From assembly GCF_000006565.2 (NCBI RefSeq), contig NC_031477.1:2512043-2576042 (forward strand): a DNA stretch of 64,000 nt, read 5' to 3'. The notes under the pieces were generated by a model, which did not search any database, was not told the origin of the DNA, and was given only the letters and a program-made list of their open reading frames with translations. This document shows positions 33,479-44,822 of the stretch, in pieces (the first letter of the stretch is position 1; every line of letters starts with the position of its first letter). The translations under genes and the position numbers were made by a program. This stretch comes from Toxoplasma gondii ME49 (lineage: Eukaryota; Apicomplexa; Conoidasida; Eucoccidiorida; Sarcocystidae).

Positions 33479-35997
33479 TGTGACTAGTGATAAAGCTTAG
33501 ATTATGCAGTCTCACTGCCGGAGAGAAAAAGAAGATAAACCAAAATCGTGGGGATTAGCTATTACCACAGGGGGGAACACAGAATTCACCGTCGCTAATT
33601 CCTTCCTGCTCGCTGATCTATATGTATCTTCTATGAACCAAATAGCCCCCGGAGGTGCCTTTCCTCAGTGTGCTACTCGGACTCAAACGCACTGAGTACA
33701 CATAAAGCAGAAGCACATGCAGATATGACAAGCATTTGCATGTACCGCGGTAACCTTAGTACGTTGTGCGTTGCAGAAAGGCAAAAATGCGTACCGTGAG
33801 CCCACATCATAGATAACAATCATAACGGTGAGCAGATTCCCATGAGTGGTTCTGCCGTGTATTCACAAACACAACAGTACCGGTTTCAAACCCCCATCAA
33901 GAATGCCCGACGCCCGGACACCCACACGATACAAAACATGACAATACAGTTGACGCCTTTGACAATAACGTGGTACAACAGAAAACGGCCTCTCTTGCTG
34001 GCGTGAAGGAATACGACGACGTCGCACGCGAACCCCTATCGTGAGTTGAGGCTCCACAGTAGCCTGTTTATCATACAACCTTAAATATGCGATTGCCTAC
34101 ATGTGCACCATAGTGAATGCATTCACTACCGTCCACATTTTCGCATACTCGGAAATCCAGATGTGGTACGTGAAGGGCGACATGGTGTCTGAACGTCTCG
34201 GACACGGTGCCAACATTCGAGGAGAGGGGCGACTGTCTCACACGATAGCGTCACGTCCATAGCGAGAGGCTTTGCGTTTTACGAGATCCTTTCCCATCAC
34301 TCTGACTGGCACTTGGCGGTTAGAAGTTCTGCAGACCGGCTAACTCTCGAATTCGTTCATGAACACGCGTAGACAGATAGAGCACTGCGCGAAAGAATAT
34401 CGCGGCAAGCAGAACAGCCGTGAGCAGAAGGCAAATTAATTCTCCGGAAAAAATGCACTGTGTGCTAGGAACCACCGAAGACACTTTCACCCCTGCGGCC
34501 CCAAAATGTAGAACCCCTCCGGCGGGAAATGAAAACGACGAAAAAAGGCTTGCTTTTCAATGGCGCAAACGCGGGAGAGGAGAAAACAGATATTCGCTCC
34601 GCTCATAGACACCGACGCCTTGAATGCTAGTTACCGGACACACGCAGAGGGGGACAACAGAAGTTTTACTTTCAGTGAGCTAGCGTTTGCACGTACTTAG
34701 TCCCACTGACCACCGGTAGAAAAAATGAAAACCACACAGCTCACATGTGAATTAGGCAAAGGCTGGCGGGGGAATCGGACATACCTCATGAACCTGAGGA
34801 ACGGTCCCTCGGGATTTGTAGAAAAAAATAGCGCCCGGCGACCTGTTCACTTCTCAGTTCGCAGGGCACGGTCAGAAGGAGATCCGATGTGAGGGGGCCG
34901 AAAACAACCTGCGTCACTTTTCCTGCGAAGGCCCTCGCAAAAGAAAAATGGTGAGGGATTTGCAATGATCAACATGACCACGGACGAGCGAAGGACGCTA
35001 GGCTCTGGCCCGGTGGTACTTCATTCAGAAGGACCGGTGGTCTCCACAGAAAGTCGCTCTTCGCTGGCAGTTCTGCGCAGGCGGCTCTCTGCAATCGAGT
35101 CTCTACCTACTTAGACGCAATCTTCCGACAAGGGAATACGTTCCACGAAGAATAAAGAGTGGCACCTAGTCTCTGTGTCTTCATATACGTCCTTGGGTCC
35201 TTCCAATGGGATCCTGATCACCAACGAGGAGGCACAATCGTGTGCGCAGCTCCTAACGGAAGACTCTATCTACAGCTCCCTGATCAGCGTGGTTCAAGTG
35301 GGGTGAGCTCGACAGCACAACAGTAGACGAATCACTAAGAGACTTTTCGGAAGGCAAGACAAGAAACGCTACTTCCACGAGGGGGTGCGTTAGTAGTCGG
35401 AATCGGATTCCGCCAACAACAATATGATTAATTGCGTGACCGTCAACTTCATCCGCGCAAGAAAGCAATCACGTCTCAATCTCGTCTGAATCTAGCAGAG
35501 GAGGCCACTCGTGGCGACGGTAGTCTTTTGGCTTGACGAGGCGTCACTCAACTTCTGACGCTCTACTAGCTTGCTACGTCTACAATGCCGTGTGTTCCTA
35601 TGTGTTCCTGAACATGACGTCCCGGGCTAGCGGTCGAACAGATACTGAGAGGGGGTTTCGAGGAACTCACGTTGCACATGCGATGTCTGTTTTTGTATTC
35701 ATTCCAGTTCATTTTCAGCATTCCGACTCAAAAATCCCTGCTTCGTTCCTCGTCTGGCGTGCAAATTCTGCCCAGCCGTAACCCGGGACGGTTGTGGTGC
35801 TTGACTGGTGTGCTGTCAACAGCGAATTCACTGTTTAAAGCGTTTTTGGGTCTCAAGGCTGCCTCCTTGCGCAGCTGCCGCCAGCTTTTGTTCCAGCACA
35901 CATGTCGATACAAACCCTGCAACTGCTGAGTTGAATTCTCGTTTCCCGTCATCAGAGGATCTTCTGCCTCGTGTTCCACCCCCGTTCTCCGTTCAAT
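33479..35997. promoter_or_regulatory. 2.5-kb divergent intergenic region (kinase / P5C dehydrogenase)
   Basis: The receiver-NEK gene starts leftward at 33478 and the P5C dehydrogenase starts rightward at 35998, so both promoters and 5' UTRs must lie here. Open frames are short and lack splice-consistent partners. I see no TATA box, repeat or RNA gene. Base composition is close to even, unlike the GC-rich exons on the left of the window. Confidence 0.6.
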
Positions 35998-38900
35998 ATG
36001 GCAGGGCTAATTTGTTCACCTGTATCTGGCATGGCACTTCGGCGAACCGGTCGTCACCGGACAGCCCTTCTCCGCGGTTGTTCGTCGAAGCGGACCAAAA
36101 TCTTCGCTGACGGAGACGTCGTTCTTTTGCCACCCTCCAGTTCTAACTGGTTTCCCTATATTCTCCCTCTTCGTTGCATTACTAATGTGCGGGCCGTCAC
36201 ACCGGCATCCTTAGGTCCTTACCCTTCGTACCCTAGTAAGCCTCTCGTTAGAGATTGTGCATCTATGTGTTCGACGAAAGTGCGGGCGGGGTACCGAGCG
36301 TTCAACTCTAGTTCCTGGAGTGTCATCCGAGCATTTGCCAACGTGGACTTGGGGAAGCTGAGTGGAGATTCTCCTCACACCGTCCAGAATCTCGTAAACG
36401 GCAAATGGTCGGGAACTAGGGAGACATATGACGTGGTCGATCCCATGAACGGCGAAGCCTTCATCAAGAGCCCATATACGAAAGTAAGAATGCAGGGTGA
36501 CGTGCGGATGATCATAGAACGGAATGGCGAGATGCCAACAGATGTATGTAGATCAGTGCCTGATAAAACAACAAGAGATTCCTTTGAGGAAGACGGCTTC
36601 GGACATCAAAGAATCGTGGCATGGTACATCGCACCTCGCTATTATCTTCATACGCAGTCAGCGTTGTTGGCACATCACCACGAACGCGTCGAACGTTACT
36701 CAGAACTTCAGCCGAGGCAGCGAACAAGAGAAAAAGGAGGTACCGGATTGTTCTGCTCAGACAGCACACAGTAAGCTTCTGTTCGCCGCGAGCCGCTGCA
36801 TCACAACCCAAAGCCCCCAACATAATTCATTGTCTTTGTTTACCAACGGGCAATACCAATATCTTTGCTTTCGCAGGATGCTGAACTAGAACCGTTCATT
36901 GCGTCAATTAAAGGGGTGCCGAAGAGCGGTCTTCATAATCCGTTGAAACGTCCGGAGCGTTACGTCCTGTATGGCCAGGTCTTGCAGAAGACTGCTGCAA
37001 TGCTACACGACGAGAGAGTCTTTGACTTTTTTACGACGTGCATTATGCGCACATTTCCTAAGAGCTATGGGCAGGTACGACACAGAAGCAACTGCATTGG
37101 TAGCAACCACGCGTAGAAGACCCGGCTGACCAATTCTCGTGTCCCAGACAATAAGTCGGCACGGCCGGAGACTGAGACACAGAAAGGTCCCGATGATAGG
37201 CGCCCGCCTATGCCTCCCACGCGGGGCTAGAGAAAACGACAGAGGAGACGAATGTGACACACATCGGCCTATGTATCTCGAGATGGCTGGTGTGCACCTG
37301 TCAGCAGTGTTCCTATCTCGGCCATAGGTATATCTGTGTATATGCGTACCTGGGGTTATGCATCGTCACACATGTAACATATGGTACGCATACTGAAAGT
37401 GTCGCATGGTTTCCGTAGCTGCATTCCCACATCGTGGGCTGACTTAGCACAGATCGCCATCTTGCAGATACCGTTCTGAGCTGCTCGTTTGCTTCTGCGT
37501 GTCGCTTAAGTATCTGCACTGCCGTTGAGCAAACGGCCGACTATATAATGCTGAATTTTCATGCCACGCTGGTTTCCGTTCCAGGCTGCTGCCGAAGTGC
37601 GAGTTGTGCGAACCTTCTGTGAAAATTTCTCCGGCGATGGGATCCGGTTCCTGGCTAGGGGATTCAGTGTGCCAGGCGATCATCATGGCCAGATGTCCAA
37701 CGGCTTCAGGTGCGCTTTGGCGGTTTTGTTTTGCAGATAACGTCAGGCAGCCTTCGTTGAAAATGTTTCAAATGTGTGATCGCGCGACAACACATATCTA
37801 GCTTTGTCTGTGCATGGGTGCGGCCCTCACCACGTGTGCAGGGATTCACATTCGCGTGCCTTTACAAATGGAAATATAGAGACCATATGTGCATGTTCTT
37901 TTGTTCCGATGATTTGTGGGTTTGTTGTCCGGGACAGCGGTGGACAGTGGAACACCGTGGGCACTAGACCAAGGTGCACCAGTCTTAACAGACTCATTCC
38001 TCGCTTCGTTCTTCCCTCTCATCACGCGAACGCACTGGTGAACAGAGGATACCAGAGCCAACTCAAGCTCCCTCTGATCGTTTTGCATATGCTGTGTCAC
38101 CTGAATATCTTTTCCACCCAGGTGGCCCTTTGGGCCAGTTGCCGTTATCAGCCCGTTCAACTTCCCTCTGGAGATTCCGGTGATGCAGTTCCTAGCTGCT
38201 GCCATGGTGGGAAATAAACCTGTGGTCAAGACAGAAGCCACTCAAGCTCTCCCTGTGGAACAATTCCTTAGGTGTGTCCCCTGCTACTTGCGGCCGAATC
38301 TCATTGACCGCTTGGTGCCCTTAGTCTCCAATGGCGCCTCAAGAAGCGCGTACAGTCATTGCTTTCGTTGGTGCCTCGCTCCCCGCATTTTCGTTCTCAC
38401 GAGCTCCTCTGTGTTTGCTATTTTCTATATCTTTTTGTTGCACCTCTTGCTTACACGTTCTGTCTTTCTTCCAGCTATCCCCTGTCATACGGCGCCTCGT
38501 CTGTCGTTTGCTCTGTACTACATGCTCATCTTCCGCGTTTGCTCTGTTGCCTGTCCTTTGTTGGTGGGAAGCTATACGGTAGAGTCAAAGACAATCGTTC
38601 TGCCTTTTTTCCAGACTGCTGCATTACTGCGGGATGCCGACAAAAGATGTCGACCTCATAAACACGCGTGGCCCTGTCGTCTCCGAGCTACTGTGCAAGG
38701 CTCCTGTCCGTCTGCTTCAGTTCACAGGTAGAGAGCAGAACGAACTTGGTCTCTGGGACACGAGACGTTGTCGAAAACCACTGAGAACCACAGCTGGCTG
38801 CAATCCACAGAGCGAACGGTTTCTTTGTGGTACATGTGGCTTATTACAGGAGGGTCGGCGACAGCGCAGCACCTCATTCGTCTCCTTAACGGCAGGGTTA

Positions 38901-41736
38901 AAGTTGAAGACGCTGGTTTCAACTGGAAAATCCTGGGACCAGATGCAAAGGCGGAAGAACTCGACTATATCGCGTGGCAGTGCGACCAGGATGCCTACGC
39001 GCTTTCAGGTCAGGCGTTAGGTCAGCATATAAAGGGCAGCCTACTCTTGCTCCGTGGCATTTCATCCTGTCTCTGAAGGCTACTATGTTCGTTCTTCGAA
39101 ACCAGCTGCTTCTCGTATGGTGCTTTCGGCAGGAGACAAGAAACCCGGTGGAAAGGAGTTTCTGATTAGTATGTATCTGATCACGTAGACGCAGGACGTG
39201 TCACCCCTCCCGCTCTTCAGATCACCCTGCGATGTGTGCCCATCTCTACATCGTTGTGTGTCTACGTCTTGGTTCCCATATTTCTTCTTCTCTGCCTTTC
39301 CGTCGATCCGTCTCTACAGTCACCCATATTGTTCGCGGCCACACATTAAATCGTATCGTCGTATGAGCGTATGTGCGTATGCACGTATGCTTCTTCATTC
39401 CTACTTTTGTGTATTTGTGTATGTCAATGTGTATGCAAGCGTCTAAGCTTTTGCGTGCGAAGTTGCTTTGGTGAAAGGAACCGACTGCGTAATCGAGGGG
39501 ACGCCCACTAAGTTTGCCCTTTGTTGTTGCTTTTGTCCAGGGCAGAAGTGCTCTGCTCAGTCGTTGTTGGCGGTCCACACGTCGTGGAAGGAACTGGGAT
39601 TGCTTGAAAAACTCAAGAGACTGGCAAGCCGACGGAGCTACGAGAACCTCACGCTCAGCCCTGTTTTGTCGCACTCCAACTCCGAAATCCAAAAGCATGT
39701 GGATGTATGTCCAAAGCCTTTCCCGATGGAGTCCCGTTGCTACTCAAACACGCGTGCAAACGGTGGGGAAGAGCAGGCATTGTGTTGGGTTGAGGAGGGT
39801 TCTGTTCATCGTACATTTCGTTTGTCGTCTTTTCCGTTGCATATTCTTTTCCGGTAAATTGGTTTGCTTTTTTGTAATTTCCTCGCTGAGCCTTGTGCTG
39901 CCCGAATACGTTTGTGGCGTCCACCGGACGAGCGAGAATAACGAGCCGGGACAAGATTTCCCTGTGTCACCATGTCGTTTTCTGTTGGTGCTTCCCTTGC
40001 ATTTCTGTTCCTCTACCGAGGTTGTATAGGCCGTTGCTCCACCCCGCGTCCCCGTATTGTCTCGTTCGTAGGCAGCCTCCGTGTCTCCCTTAAATTCTAC
40101 GATTCCGTCTTCCAGCATCCAAAAGCACTGCATATGAAAGTCAGAGCATGCAAACTAGTCTTGGACACACCGTTCGGTGCGTTTGTTTCGCGTTGTGCAG
40201 GCCCTCCTGAAGCTGCCAGGCGCCTCGCTTCTGTTTGGAGGCAAAGCCGTGAAGACGGCGAAGACCTCCGCCATTCCACGCAAATATGGAGCATACGAAC
40301 CGACTGCCGTGTTTGTGCCCCTCGCCTCGATTCTGATGAACAACGAAAACTTGGAACTCGCAACAACAGAACTCTTCGGACCTGTGCAAGTGAGTGACAG
40401 TGCGATGGAAATGCGCGCTTGTGTTTGCCGTCAATTGCACAACATGGAGGCAGCATCTTTATTTCGCAGAGATCCAAATCTCTGCATTTCTCACCCAGCA
40501 GACGTGATAGAAAATAATAGCCTGCGTGGAGTCTCCAGGACAGTTAACGGCATCGTTTGCCGAGCGCAATATGCTCGCAGTGCTGCTCCCGTATCTGTCT
40601 GTCGTATTCCCTCACTGCTGTATTGTTTTCTCTTCTATCGTCTCTTCCATGTTTGACTCTCTCTTTGAGCTTCTCGTCTGCATGCCCTGTTCATGCCCCT
40701 GTGTATCTCCTGCGTCAGGCGTTTTCTCATTCTCGTCGCAGAAGCATACGCTATGTGTCTCTTCAGGTCGTTACGGAGTGGGGAGCGGGAGACGAAAACA
40801 CTCTGCTTCGTCTGATGGACATCATGAAGCACCATCTTACAGCTGCCATCGTCTCGAGAGACCCTGAATTTCAGAACCGAATCCTTGCCAACACCATCAA
40901 CGGCACCACGTACGCAGGCATTCGCGCGCGTACCACTGGTGCACCACAAAATCACTGGTTCGGCCCAGCAGGCGATCCTCTCGGTGCAGGAATTGGCAGC
41001 CCAGAAGCTGTCCTTTCCACATGGACTTGTCATCGGTAGGCCAGCAATCCTCACGAGAATGCCGAACATCCTAATTTCTTTCAGAAACGAGGAGCGAGTC
41101 TTTTTGCCGTTGCGTTGCATCGCAGACGCCTTTCGATTCAGTCTTGCTTTGTCTAGCACTTCTTTTTGGTTTGTGTACTTCTTCGTATTGGCATGATCAC
41201 ACACGTCCCTCTCTGTTGTGCATGTACCTCGAAAATCGGATGCGCCTGCACGGTCGTTGTTGCAAAACTCGTTACGCAGAATCCTGGGGGCATAAAAGTC
41301 CGAGTTCTCTACAAACGCCTAGTCCCAGAATCGCGAGCAACCCACTGGGTATATCCAGTTGTAGACAATTTTGTGGGTATTGCGTAGGTGCCACTGAATA
41401 TGCACGTATTTTGTAGGGATCCACATGCAGACAAGCACGTGGGCATAGTAGAGGTGTCGCTGAATACATGCGTACTGTTATATGGACAAATATACGTATA
41501 TGAACGTGCCTCCGTAGGTATACGAAGAGTATGTCTGCATGTACACGTATATGTAAACGGATTTACCTGATTCACTACCGCACGCTTCACCACTGCAAAG
41601 GGCTCCCACATTCCGAGGTACGAATAAGGGGTGCATTCATCATTTCGTGCTAATTTCGCTTTCGTCTTTGAACAGGGAAATTGTTTTCGACCAGGGACCG
41701 ATCCCTGGGTCTTGGACTACGCCGCCGCCATCCTGA
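35998..41736 (+). CDS. P5CDH: delta-1-pyrroline-5-carboxylate dehydrogenase, plant-type (ALDH12), mitochondrial
   Basis: Oxidises glutamate-gamma-semialdehyde/P5C to glutamate with NAD+, the second step of proline breakdown. Ten phase-matched exons: 35998-36483, 36877-37074, 37585-37709, 38122-38271, 38615-38727, 38850-39008, 39541-39704, 40201-40389, 40767-41035 and 41676-41736 (TGA), giving about 637 residues. Diagnostic segments in order: LVNGKWSG, ISPFNFPLEIP (oxyanion Asn283), FTGGSATAQHL, VEDAGFNWKILGPD (catalytic Glu377), WQCDQDAYALSGQKCSAQS (nucleophile Cys414), ELFGPVQ, TTGAPQNHWFGPAGD and the C-terminal REIVFDQGPIPG. These match the ALDH12 class of plants and protists rather than animal ALDH4. 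The first 35 residues are rich in Arg and lack acidic residues, as in a mitochondrial presequence. A later in-frame ATG at 36265 would give a shorter protein. All active-site residues are present. Confidence 0.93.
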
Positions 41737-42466
41737 GGGTGAAACGAATGAATCTTGTTTCACATAAAATGGAGGGAATATTTCAAGCAACTGTCACTCC
41801 GGCAACGACCACAGCGTGGCAGCGAAAGAGCACAGAACATCGTAACGAAGAAATAATACGGGAAGATAGTCAGACTTGGCGATCCATCTGATGTCTGACA
41901 CGAAGCACATGGCACTTATAGAGGAGTCTTTAGCTTCATCGTATTTCACCGTAAAACAGGGCCACCAAATCCACGGCAAAAGACGCTGTTCTTTACAGTC
42001 GCTTTCTCTGGAGTTCGTCCCAGAGTTTAAAACAGGAGAGCCAGATCTCAGAGTCACAGATGAGAAAAAACGAGACCTTACCAACGACAGACAAGTTGGC
42101 GTCTGTTTGCTTCTCTGGGTTGGGGGCTCGATGGATGAAACAGAGTCTGTGTTCTCGGAGATGTTCTACATACTCGCAACGGTTGACCTCTCGATTTCAA
42201 GTACGCATCTACACGACGCAGAATTTGAGACAGAACGATGTGCAGTCGACCACTGGATATTTCATTTCCTCCGATGTCTCACGGGTGTCTCTCTGCACCA
42301 GCGTTGCGCGTTTCCCGTCGAACGTCGTTTTGCGTTTTTTTGTCGCCCCAAGACGCGCCTGCCTTCTCTTGGAGGCATTCTTGTACAGGCTGGGAAGCAC
42401 GGGTGTGCGCCTTTGTCAGTTGTCTAACGGCGGGATTTGGGAATAAGAAAAGAGGAAATATTTAGA

Positions 42467-42491
42467 GGGGGTGGGTGTTTCGGGTGGGGGG
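42467..42491 (+). other. potential G-quadruplex tract
   Basis: Four G-runs on the plus strand (5, 3, 3 and 6 G) separated by loops of 1, 6 and 1 bases, so the canonical four-tract pattern is met. It lies about 730 bases downstream of the P5C dehydrogenase stop codon and 2.3 kb upstream of the exportin ATG. Confidence 0.6.
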
Positions 42492-43110
42492 TGATGGAGG
42501 GCGAGTGTTTTGAGATTTTTTCGGAGCTCTGTGAATAGCAAGAAGTCAACGCGACGAAGTGCCTTCGTACGTTGAACCAACCCGAAAAATGCGTTTTAGA
42601 GAATTGTCCACATCTTATACGAGATATGTAAGAGTACTGGTAAGACTGGCTCTTCAGGACTGTTGACCAACAACACTGCCAAAAAAAATCCTTCTTCTAG
42701 GCCTAAAATTCGCATGTTTGATTGACCTCTAGCCTCTAACATACAATCCTCCATGACATATTTATCTATCGAAACGAGACTCGATACGAATAGGGAACAA
42801 GCATTCCAACAGAGTTGGCGGATGCACGCCACTGGATGCAAGGATATATTTGTGTGTACACCTATGTGTAAACGCAGGGTAATAAAAAAATGCAAAGTAT
42901 AGATATGTGAAAAAAATAAAGACGGACTGCGTGTAGTGCTTTCTGTCAATCGTGTTTCGAGGCTTTCCTGCTGAGGAAGTTCCCAACTATCGTGGAAACT
43001 CAGGGTTTATGCAAGAGGCAACGAGACGAAAGCTTACAAAAGCAGACAAGCCGCCACGACAATACTCTCTTCGCAAACTCTACACATCGACTCCTTCCGT
43101 GCACGTGTAC

Positions 43111-43155
43111 GTATATATATATATATATATATAGGGAGAGAGGGTAGACCCGTGG

Positions 43156-43180
<25 letters not shown>
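43111..43180. repeat. two (TA)n tracts separated by a short GC-rich linker
   Basis: TA runs at 43111-43133 and 43156-43180, in intergenic DNA. Confidence 0.85.
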
Positions 43181-43188
<8 letters not shown>

Positions 43189-43859
43189 TTTCTTGGTGGT
43201 CGTAGATCCGCATGCGTAAAGCGGAAAACTATTGACGCATGTACATTTGCATATAAACAAAATTGAAGGAAATTGGTTTATCCATATGAGTTGTTTGCTT
43301 GCAACTTTCCAGTGTAATACCTTACTTGCAACTTCCCCGGGAAGTGCCTCGCCTGAAGCTTCCAGGTGTCTGCGAAGCCCCGCTGTCCGTGCGTTTCCGT
43401 TCTCGACTCTGTCGCGGACGATTCGAAAAGGCCGGTCACATGCGGGCGAAGTCAAGGATCTACTGGAGAAAGGTACCGCCACTTCGTCGCGTGCTTTCAT
43501 CGCAGCCAACGATTTCCCTTCCTCCCTCTTCTGTCTTTTGCTTGCCCTTCTTCCCGGCAGACATCGTCGAGATGAGAAAGCGAAAAGAGTCAAGGAACGA
43601 CGTGTCACACACCGTGTCACCGCGCCCTCTGCATGCAGTTGCGGAGAAAACCCAGCCAAGCAGACACGCTGTTCCCTCCTTCTACTACTGGGGTTTGCTG
43701 CGCTGCACACGGGCACACTCTTTTTGACTTCCAGATCCGCTTTCGCCGAGAAAGAGAGCGTGAGATCTACGTGTTATACCTCGTTGTCTGCCTCCACTCT
43801 CACAGGTCATTCGTTTCCGTCCGTTGTCGTGGGTGGTGTGTTCTCCACGGAGCTGAGAG

Positions 43860-44066
43860 ATGGTCAAAGAAGAACGCATAAGAGAGTCCCAGAAGGGAGA
43901 CGGTTCACAGTCGAGGGACGACAGAAATCTCTTCTTTGTGCGCTTTTCGGACCCGACAAAGTCTTTCCGACGCAAGGCTGCGGTGTCCGTATACCGCGTG
44001 TTGGCGGAGCAAGTGGGAAGAATTCCTCCCGCCCCTCAGCGGCTGCTGTTTTTGTCCGGAAAGTGA
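43860..44066 (+). CDS. 68-codon frame upstream of the exportin gene, possible uORF or small protein
   Basis: True ATG at 43860 and TGA at 44064-44066. From codon 20 the third positions are mostly G or C, and the product reads like folded protein (LFFVRFSDPTKSFRR, then AVSVYRVLAEQVGRI). It lies about 760 bases before the exportin ATG on the same strand, so it could be an upstream ORF in that gene's leader or a short independent gene. It may also be a chance frame in GC-rich DNA. No family is recognised. Confidence 0.25.
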   Translation: MVKEERIRESQKGDGSQSRDDRNLFFVRFSDPTKSFRRKAAVSVYRVLAEQVGRIPPAPQRLLFLSGK

Positions 44067-44690
44067 CTCCGCGAGCGCAGCCAGAAGAAGCGTTCCCTTT
44101 CCGCTAAATTTTTCTCAAACTCCCGACAGGAGGATTGTTCTTTTACCCTCTTCACATCACCTCAAACCCGAGTTCTGCTGGCTTCTTCTGGTCCATCGGT
44201 GTCCGTCTTTCCCTCTGCAGAGGGGGCTGGATGCTGCAGTTGTCTTTGTTTGCTGCATAAACACGTCGCCCCAGCCCCCTCTTCTTCCGTGGCACCTCCT
44301 GCCGCCAATTTGCATTCCGTTCATCGTCTCCTGCCCCTCTATCTCGTCTTTCACCCCCTCGCCGGCCATCATCCCGCCAGGGCGTTCTAGCGTCCTCGGT
44401 CGACTCCGGCTTCCTCACAGTCGCTCGCAGTCACTTCATTCAGTTTTTCTTCTCGTTATCGTCAGAGTTTGTTTCGGCCTCCTTTTATCGTTTCACGTTG
44501 CGGCCATTGGTCGCAGAGCCACTCGTCAATCCTTCCTTCCGGCGAACTGTTGTCTGTCTGCCCCAGCCGCACCCCGTGTCTGGCCGGATGCCTTTCGTGC
44601 GTCTCTTGTCATAACTTGTCGTCCACGCAGGTGTGTTGGTCCGTGGATGCATTTACGCTGAAGAACACTGAGAGCTGGTTTCCGCGTTCC

Positions 44691-44730
44691 CGGCAGTGCT
44701 TGCCCCACAGCGGCAGTGCTTGCCCCACAG
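44691..44730 (+). repeat. perfect 20-bp tandem duplication in the exportin leader
   Basis: The 20-base unit CGGCAGTGCTTGCCCCACAG occurs twice in direct, perfect tandem at 44691-44710 and 44711-44730, with a partial third match beginning TGCC. It ends 92 bases before the exportin start codon. Confidence 0.95.
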
Positions 44731-44822
44731 TGCCTTTGCTACGAGTCTGACACATCGCATTTTTTGCACTGGTACTGCGTCACCTCCTTCCGCCGTGTCG
44801 CCTTCTCCTGATCTTCGCAACG

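Larger units (their letters stand above)
41737..44822. other. 3-kb intergenic region with G-rich tract, microsatellites and exportin 5' leader
   Basis: Contains the 3' flank of the P5C dehydrogenase, a G-rich tract (42467-42491), two (TA)n runs (43111-43133 and 43156-43180), and about 1.1 kb of GC-rich, pyrimidine-rich sequence before the exportin ATG that is probably its promoter and 5' UTR. Several overlapping open frames on both strands (43000-44107) have no recognisable content. One 68-codon frame at 43860 is listed separately. Confidence 0.5.

Noticed and set aside
37804..38217. 137-codon plus-strand frame inside the P5C dehydrogenase gene
   Set aside because: It spans an intron and enters the real exon at 38122 in the wrong frame.
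43000..44107. Overlapping 238-codon minus and 291-codon plus frames upstream of the exportin
   Set aside because: They overlap each other, carry microsatellite-encoded tails or Ser/Arg-rich sequence, and have no family features. The region is better explained as exportin leader and promoter.
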